DNA of 18,270 bases from JBPYFK01 sp051984675 (GTDB taxonomy: Bacteria; Actinomycetota; Actinomycetes; Mycobacteriales; Pseudonocardiaceae), in the NCBI GenBank assembly GCA_051984675.1, contig JBPYFK010000004.1:1-18270 (forward strand). Reading direction: 5' to 3'. The notes beneath the pieces were generated by a model, which was not told the origin of the DNA, made no database searches, and saw nothing but the letters and a program-made list of their open reading frames with translations. Shown here in pieces: positions 14,944 through 18,270 of this stretch (position 1 is the stretch's first letter; every line of letters starts with the position of its first letter). The translations under genes were made by a program, and so were the position numbers.

Positions 14944-15103
14944 ATGCAGGTGATTAGGGCCGCCCGCTCGGAGTGGATTGCCCCGTTCACGGGACTGGAA
15001 CCTCGCCAGTTCCGCAAGCTCGTCGCCACAGTCGCCCAGCGTGGTGGTGACGCGATCGCAGACGGCCGTCCCGGGCCGGCAGTGGCGACTGCGCCTCGAA
15101 GAG
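14944..15103 (+). pseudogene. IS5-type transposase, N-terminal scrap
   Basis: The ATG at 14944 opens MQVIRAARSEWIAPFTGLEP, then RQFRKLVATVAQRGGDAIAD and GRPG, a head I associate with actinobacterial IS5-family DDE transposases. After GRPG the frame is lost by a one-base shift near 15075; the next frame continues GRQWRLRLEE, where the alignment with that family stops. The DDE catalytic part is absent. No terminal inverted repeats or target duplications could be identified. Confidence 0.6.
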
Positions 15104-15199
15104 GCTCATCTGCACGAGTTCGAGGTTGCCGGTGCCCCCTACGGATTGCCGGATCCGGAGTGGGACACCGGCGGCGGGGATGAGTCGAAGACGAAGCTG
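15104..15199 (+). pseudogene. Plasmid pRiA4b ORF-3-like protein, internal scrap
   Basis: Immediately after the transposase scrap, and in frame with its shifted part, the translation reads AHLHEFEVAGAPYGLPDPEW followed by D and a Gly/Asp-rich loop. HLHEFEV and YGLPDPEWD are the signature stretch of the pRiA4b ORF-3-like family, whose members are common near transposons and plasmids. About 32 residues remain of a family usually 180 or more long; neither end is present. Bases 15200-15371 downstream show no further recognisable family. Confidence 0.6.
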
Positions 15200-15371
15200 T
15201 TCCGCATCCGGAGGTGGCCGCGGCCGTGCCGGCACTTGACGACCCTGCTGATGTCCCGGGGTAAAGGCTGGAGGAAGCGGGCGGCCAGGTACGGGCACTT
15301 GCTTTCGCCGGTCAATGGTCAGGCAGAAATTCGTGGTACTGGGTCGAGGCGCGTCCTGCCCTGAGCGCGCA

Positions 15372-15411
15372 CACTCCCTCGCATGGCTGGTTGCGCGGGC
15401 GATAGGGAGTG
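15372..15411 (+). promoter_or_regulatory. Hairpin that would mask the GH15 ribosome-binding site
   Basis: CACTCCCT (15372-15379) pairs perfectly with AGGGAGTG (15404-15411) across a 24-nt loop. The right arm contains the Shine-Dalgarno sequence for the ATG at 15417. If the stem forms in the mRNA it would hide the site, suggesting translational or thermosensing control; this is inference from pairing alone. Confidence 0.35.
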
Positions 15412-15416
15412 CGCGA

Positions 15417-17249
15417 ATGAGCTGGGAAAGGGACGCCGTGACGAGATTCGTGCCTATCGCAGAACACGGATTGATAGGCGACCTGCGGACCGCAGCTTTA
15501 GTGGGTACCAACGGTTCCATCGACTGGTTCTGTTGCCCGCAGTTCGACTCGCCGAGTGTGTTCGGCTCGATCGTGGGTGCCGATCGAGGGGGATCGTGGC
15601 AGATCGCTCCGGTAACCCACGTCGACAGCAGCCAGCAGTTCTACTTTCCCGACTCGAACGCGCTCATCACGCGCTTCCTGACCGAGGACGGGGTGGTGGA
15701 ACTCCACGACTTCATGGTCATCGAACGACCGCACGATCTGCGGCACCGCCAACGGCTGGTGCGCAAGGTCGTGTCCGTGCGTGGAAGCATGCGAGTGAGG
15801 GCTGACGTCTCGCCTCGGTTCGACTATGGACGCGTCCGGCACGCGGTCACCCATACGCCGGATCGCGCTGAGTTCAACGCTGCCGGTCTGACGCTCGTCC
15901 TGAACTCCACGGTGGGACTGACGATCGATGAGGACGGGGACGCGCACGCCGAGTTCGAGATGCGTGATGGTGCCACCGAAGTGTTCGTGCTCGAAGTACT
16001 GGGAACGGATGGCGTCGGTGCACCGGAGCACTACACGGCCTCCGACGTCGACGAGTTGTTCCGGGCTACGGTGGCATTCTGGAAAGACTGGCTCGGCCAC
16101 TCGGCCTATCGCGGCCGGTGGCGTGAGATGGTGCACCGCTCAGCGCTCACGCTCAAGCTGCTCACGCATGAACCCAGTGGGTCGATGGTAGCCGCTCCGA
16201 CGACGTCACTGCCCGAGCGGCTGGGCGGGGCACGGAACTGGGACTACCGCTACGTCTGGATCCGAGACGCGGCCTTCTCGCTATCCTCGCTGCTGCGGCT
16301 GGGGTTCACAGCCGAGGCCGAGGCGTTCATGACGTGGCTGACGTGCAGGTTCGCCGAGGTCACGGACAGTGATTACGGGCCGCTGCGGGTGATGTACGAC
16401 GTTGACTGCCGAAGGGACCTCGCTGAGAGCTTCCTGGATCACTGGGAGGGGCACCGCGGAGCATGGCCGGTGCGCATCGGCAACGACGCTGCCGAGCAAC
16501 TCCAGCTGGACATCTACGGCGAGATCATTGACTCGGTCTACCTGTTCAACAAGCACGGACGACCGATATCGCACGACAGCTGGCTGGATCTGATCGGGAT
16601 GGTCGGCTGGCTGCAGAACAACTGGGACCGCCCGGACAGCGGAATCTGGGAATCCCGTGCCGCCCCGCGCCGGCACACCTTTTCCCGCCTCATGTGCTGG
16701 GTCGGCTTGGAACGCGTTGTCCGGATCGCACGTCAGCGCGGTCTGCCCGGCGACCTCGAACGCTGGATGCGCACTCGGGACGAAATCTATTGGCAGATCA
16801 TGAAGGAGGGGTGGAGCGAGAAACGGCAGTCGTTCGTGCAGCACTACGACGACGACGTGCTCGACGCTTCGTTGCTCCTGATGCCGATGATGAAGTTCAT
16901 CTCTCCCACGGATCCGCGATTTGTGTCCACACTGGACGCTATTACCGAGCATCTGGTGACGGACAGCTTGGTATTCCGGTATGACTTCCAAGGCTCGCCT
17001 GACGGGCTCGATGAAGCGGAAGGCACCTTCTCCATCTGCTCGTTCTGGTATGTGGAGGCACTCACCCGGGCGGGACGGCTAGAAGATGCCCGGCTGGTGC
17101 TGGAGAAGATGTTCACTTATGCCAACCACCTGGGCCTCTACGCGGAGCAGATAGGACTCACCGGCGATCAACTAGGCAACTTCCCGCAGGCGTTCACGCA
17201 CCTCTCGTTGATCAGTGCCGCCATGAACCTCGATCGCGCGCTCGGATAG
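15417..17249 (+). CDS. GH15 glycoside hydrolase (glucoamylase/trehalase type)
   Basis: Cytoplasmic inverting alpha-glucoside hydrolase of 610 residues; no signal peptide is visible. The N-terminal beta-sandwich starts RFVPIAEHGLIGDLRTAALV and GTNGSIDWFCCPQFDSPSVF. The catalytic (alpha/alpha)6 barrel follows with RNWDYRYVWIRDA, PVRIGNDAAEQLQLDIYGE, DSGIWE (candidate acid E412), HFSR/LMCWVGLER-like segment, DASLLLMP, GTFSICSFW and LYAEQIG (candidate base E577), ending LGNFPQAFTHLSLISAAM. This order is shared by actinobacterial trehalases and glucoamylases of GH15; I cannot separate trehalose from maltooligosaccharide as substrate. I chose ATG 15417 because AGGGAG precedes it by seven bases and the longer frame to 15315 runs through a hairpin. 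A decayed homologue lies at 1-207 in opposite orientation. Trehalose/glycogen turnover would fit a stress locus. Confidence 0.9.
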   Translation: MSWERDAVTRFVPIAEHGLIGDLRTAALVGTNGSIDWFCCPQFDSPSVFGSIVGADRGGSWQIAPVTHVDSSQQFYFPDSNALITRFLTEDGVVELHDFMVIERPHDLRHRQRLVRKVVSVRGSMRVRADVSPRFDYGRVRHAVTHTPDRAEFNAAGLTLVLNSTVGLTIDEDGDAHAEFEMRDGATEVFVLEVLGTDGVGAPEHYTASDVDELFRATVAFWKDWLGHSAYRGRWREMVHRSALTLKLLTHEPSGSMVAAPTTSLPERLGGARNWDYRYVWIRDAAFSLSSLLRLGFTAEAEAFMTWLTCRFAEVTDSDYGPLRVMYDVDCRRDLAESFLDHWEGHRGAWPVRIGNDAAEQLQLDIYGEIIDSVYLFNKHGRPISHDSWLDLIGMVGWLQNNWDRPDSGIWESRAAPRRHTFSRLMCWVGLERVVRIARQRGLPGDLERWMRTRDEIYWQIMKEGWSEKRQSFVQHYDDDVLDASLLLMPMMKFISPTDPRFVSTLDAITEHLVTDSLVFRYDFQGSPDGLDEAEGTFSICSFWYVEALTRAGRLEDARLVLEKMFTYANHLGLYAEQIGLTGDQLGNFPQAFTHLSLISAAMNLDRALG

Positions 17250-17256
17250 GCCGGGA

Positions 17257-17280
17257 CGGCTCACCATGATCGGCGAGCCG
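17257..17280 (+). terminator. Weak terminator candidate after GH15 gene
   Basis: CGGCTC (17257-17262) and GAGCCG (17275-17280) form a 6-bp GC-rich stem, extendable by two more pairs across a mismatch, seven bases after the GH15 stop. There is no U-tract, which is common for actinobacterial terminators but weakens the call. Confidence 0.4.
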
Positions 17281-17406
17281 GGGCGGCGGTCGAGGCGAAC
17301 GGCGCACAGACCGTCCTCCGTGGACCGTTTTTGCGGAGCGTCAGTAGTGGACGATGTCCTTGTTATCCACCGCTCCCCACCCGTGCCATCGATCCACTTC
17401 TTTCCA

Positions 17407-17444
17407 GGCGCTAATTCGTTTGCGATTCCAAACGAGTAGGCGCC
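17407..17444. repeat. Long imperfect hairpin in the intergenic region
   Basis: GGCGC (17407-17411) pairs with GCGCC (17440-17444) and TCGTTTG (17416-17422) with CAAACGA (17429-17435), loop CGATTC. The intervening bases give two G-T wobbles, one A-T pair and one mismatch, so the stem is nearly continuous. No U-tract follows on either strand. It lies about 160 bases downstream of the GH15 stop. Confidence 0.5.
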
Positions 17445-17521
17445 GGTGGTGTAGTGACGCGAGCTCACCGTTGCCTACGCTACGAGACCCGTCTCAGGGG
17501 CTGTTGGCAAGTGCTCGGTAT

Positions 17522-17689
17522 TTACGACATTGAGTCCGGCTCGGAGGGCGTTGCCTGTTCGGAGCCGTCGCCCTGGCATTCCTTGAGGTGGTTGGCGAGT
17601 GCCCGCTCAAGGGTTTCCCAGGTGAATGCGTAGACGTGGGCGGCGCCGCACCAGGGGCAGGTGCGCTTCAACGATGCCTTGGGACTCAT
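17522..17689 (-). CDS. 55-aa zinc-finger-like small protein
   Basis: ATG at 17689 to TAA at 17522-17524. The product starts MSPKASLKRTCPWCGAAHVY and includes NHLKEC; C11, C14, H34 and C38 form a plausible CCHC zinc site, followed by a short acidic Glu/Ser/Pro tail. Codon third positions are strongly G/C, as in real genes of this window, whereas the opposing plus-strand frame at 17588-17815 has poor third positions. The ribosome-binding site is weak (GGAAG about 17 bases upstream). I recognise no named family. It could be a small DNA- or protein-binding adaptor, comparable in size to other small actinobacterial zinc-ribbon proteins. Transcribed away from the whiB gene. Confidence 0.55.
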   Translation of the reverse strand: MSPKASLKRTCPWCGAAHVYAFTWETLERALANHLKECQGDGSEQATPSEPDSMS

Positions 17690-17768
17690 GCCGCTCGAAC
17701 TCGCTTCCTTAACGCCACCAGGCTGAGTTGGTCTTGTCCTGAGGAGAGTGCGAGCAGTCTAATAGCAT

Positions 17769-17790
17769 TAGCCCAAACGGGCTACCTTTA
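17769..17790 (+). terminator. Terminator-like hairpin, plus direction
   Basis: TAGCCC (17769-17774), loop AAAC, GGGCTA (17779-17784), followed by CCTTTATTGTTT. The pattern is that of an intrinsic terminator reading rightward, yet no plus-strand gene is recognised between 17250 and this point. It may end GH15 read-through or an unannotated small RNA, or act as a leader structure for the minus-strand zinc-finger gene. Confidence 0.4.
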
Positions 17791-17837
17791 TTGTTTGATT
17801 GGTCACAGTCAGTGATCACGAATTTGCCGCGAGCCGG

Positions 17838-17876
17838 GGAGCTGTTGGCGGGGCGCGCTGACGCTCCGCCAGCTCC
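17838..17876. repeat. Strong GC-rich stem-loop
   Basis: GGAGCT (17838-17843) pairs with AGCTCC (17871-17876); after a GTT bulge, GGCGGGGCG (17847-17855) pairs with CGCTCCGCC (17862-17870) with one G-T wobble, loop CGCTGA. That is 15 bp in total, one of the strongest hairpins in the window. It lies about 310 bases upstream of whiB and lacks a clear U-tract, so terminator, small-RNA or leader element are all open. Confidence 0.5.
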
Positions 17877-18183
17877 TTCGTTCGACCGGATGTGGGCCCC
17901 GGCGGCCCCGGTCTCGTATTTCCGCTGGGTAGTGAGCTACCTCACGGTTGTTGAGGGAACGCCGCGCGGGGTTTGTCACGTTGTCCACTGTGGTCGGATG
18001 AGTCCTCGCCGTACGGCTTCTGATGTGCTCTGTCGCGATACCAATCCGATTGGCATTCCACAGCTGCTTCGCCAAGCGCATCAGCCTGGCCGGGGCGGGA
18101 CCGATCGCGGCTGCGCCGCACTTCGAACCAGACGGGGAGTGATCCCCCCGGTCCAGCGTGTCCCCGAAAGGAGGCGGCACTCA

Positions 18184-18270
18184 ATGAGGTACGAGACGAC
18201 GACGAAATATGAGACGACGAACTGGAGGCACCAGGCCGCCTGCCTGGATGAGGACCCCGAGTTGTTCTTC
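18184..18270 (+). CDS. WhiB-family transcriptional regulator, N-terminus only
   Basis: Starts at ATG 18184 with an excellent Shine-Dalgarno AAAGGAGG (18167-18174), nine bases upstream. The 29 visible residues end NWRHQAACLDEDPELFF, which is the WhiB signature around the first iron-sulfur cysteine (C20) and the acidic DPELFF segment. WhiB proteins bind a [4Fe-4S] cluster, respond to redox or NO, and interact with the housekeeping sigma factor. The other three cysteines and the C-terminal DNA-binding turn lie outside the window. The head carries an internal duplication, YETTTKYETTN, encoded by near-identical DNA. Which WhiB paralogue it is cannot be decided from this part. Confidence 0.88.
   Translation, partial: MRYETTTKYETTNWRHQAACLDEDPELFF

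Larger units (their letters stand above)
17690..18183. other. Structured intergenic region upstream of whiB
   Basis: No convincing gene. An open minus-strand frame (17809-18180) is rich in Arg, Pro and His and lacks a ribosome-binding site. The stretch holds two marked stem-loops (17769-17784 and 17838-17876) and an imperfect inverted repeat at 17800-17818 (TGGTCAC and GTGATCA). Part must be the promoter and leader of whiB, but I could not identify -35 and -10 boxes with confidence. Confidence 0.4.

Noticed and set aside
482..17439. The 11-mer CTACTCGTTTG at 482-492 (plus) and 17429-17439 (minus), as possible inverted ends of an island
   Set aside because: An 11-base match between strands is expected many times by chance in 18 kb, and the flanking bases do not match.
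17588..17815. A 75-codon plus-strand frame opposite the zinc-finger-like gene
   Set aside because: Poor third-position G/C and no ribosome-binding site; the minus-strand 55-codon gene is better supported.
17809..18180. A 123-codon minus-strand frame upstream of whiB
   Set aside because: Low-complexity Arg/Pro/His composition, no ribosome-binding site and no family; it also covers the probable whiB promoter.
1..18270. CRISPR array, tRNA or rRNA genes
   Set aside because: No regularly spaced repeats, cloverleaf sequences or rRNA signatures were recognised on either strand; small RNAs cannot be excluded by eye.

Overview
The window is high-GC DNA from an actinomycete. A WhiB-family start at the right edge, a DUF5313-type membrane protein, a PucR-type regulator and the G/C-rich third codon positions all point to Actinomycetota. 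A Pseudonocardiales-like host is my inference, not something the sequence proves.

Layout. Positions 1-207 (minus) hold the frameshifted N-terminal end of a GH15 glucoamylase/trehalase-type gene, running off the left edge. Positions 675-1418 (plus) hold a small membrane protein and an apparently broken hypothetical gene. From 10713 down to 1487 (minus) runs one tightly packed stress cluster: hsp20, dnaK, grpE, a CbpA-like dnaJ, a CbpM-like regulator, clpB, a zinc-ribbon thioredoxin, and a thioredoxin-reductase-like flavoprotein fused to a CNMP-type sensor domain. Positions 10753-11421 carry no gene I can name. Next come a divergent pair (DUF5313 membrane protein, minus; one-cysteine OhrR/MarR regulator, plus) around an AT-rich palindrome, and a PucR-type regulator (12704-14371). 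Positions 14376-15199 are a graveyard of mobile DNA: the 3' end of a group II intron (maturase C-terminus plus a well-formed domain V), an IS5-type transposase N-terminal scrap, and a pRiA4b ORF-3-like scrap. An intact GH15 enzyme (15417-17249) follows, then a structured intergenic stretch with a 55-residue zinc-finger-like protein (17522-17689, minus) and the first 29 codons of a WhiB regulator (18184 onward).

How it fits together. Hsp20 would hold unfolding proteins, ClpB with DnaK/DnaJ/GrpE would extract and refold them, CbpM would modulate the DnaJ, and the thioredoxin plus flavoprotein would handle thiol damage. I see neither a HAIR nor a CIRCE operator and no HspR, so this looks like an accessory chaperone-redox operon rather than the housekeeping dnaK operon. 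The mobile-element scraps on one side and GH15-related sequences at both ends are compatible with an acquired or rearranged stress island, but the window alone does not establish transfer.
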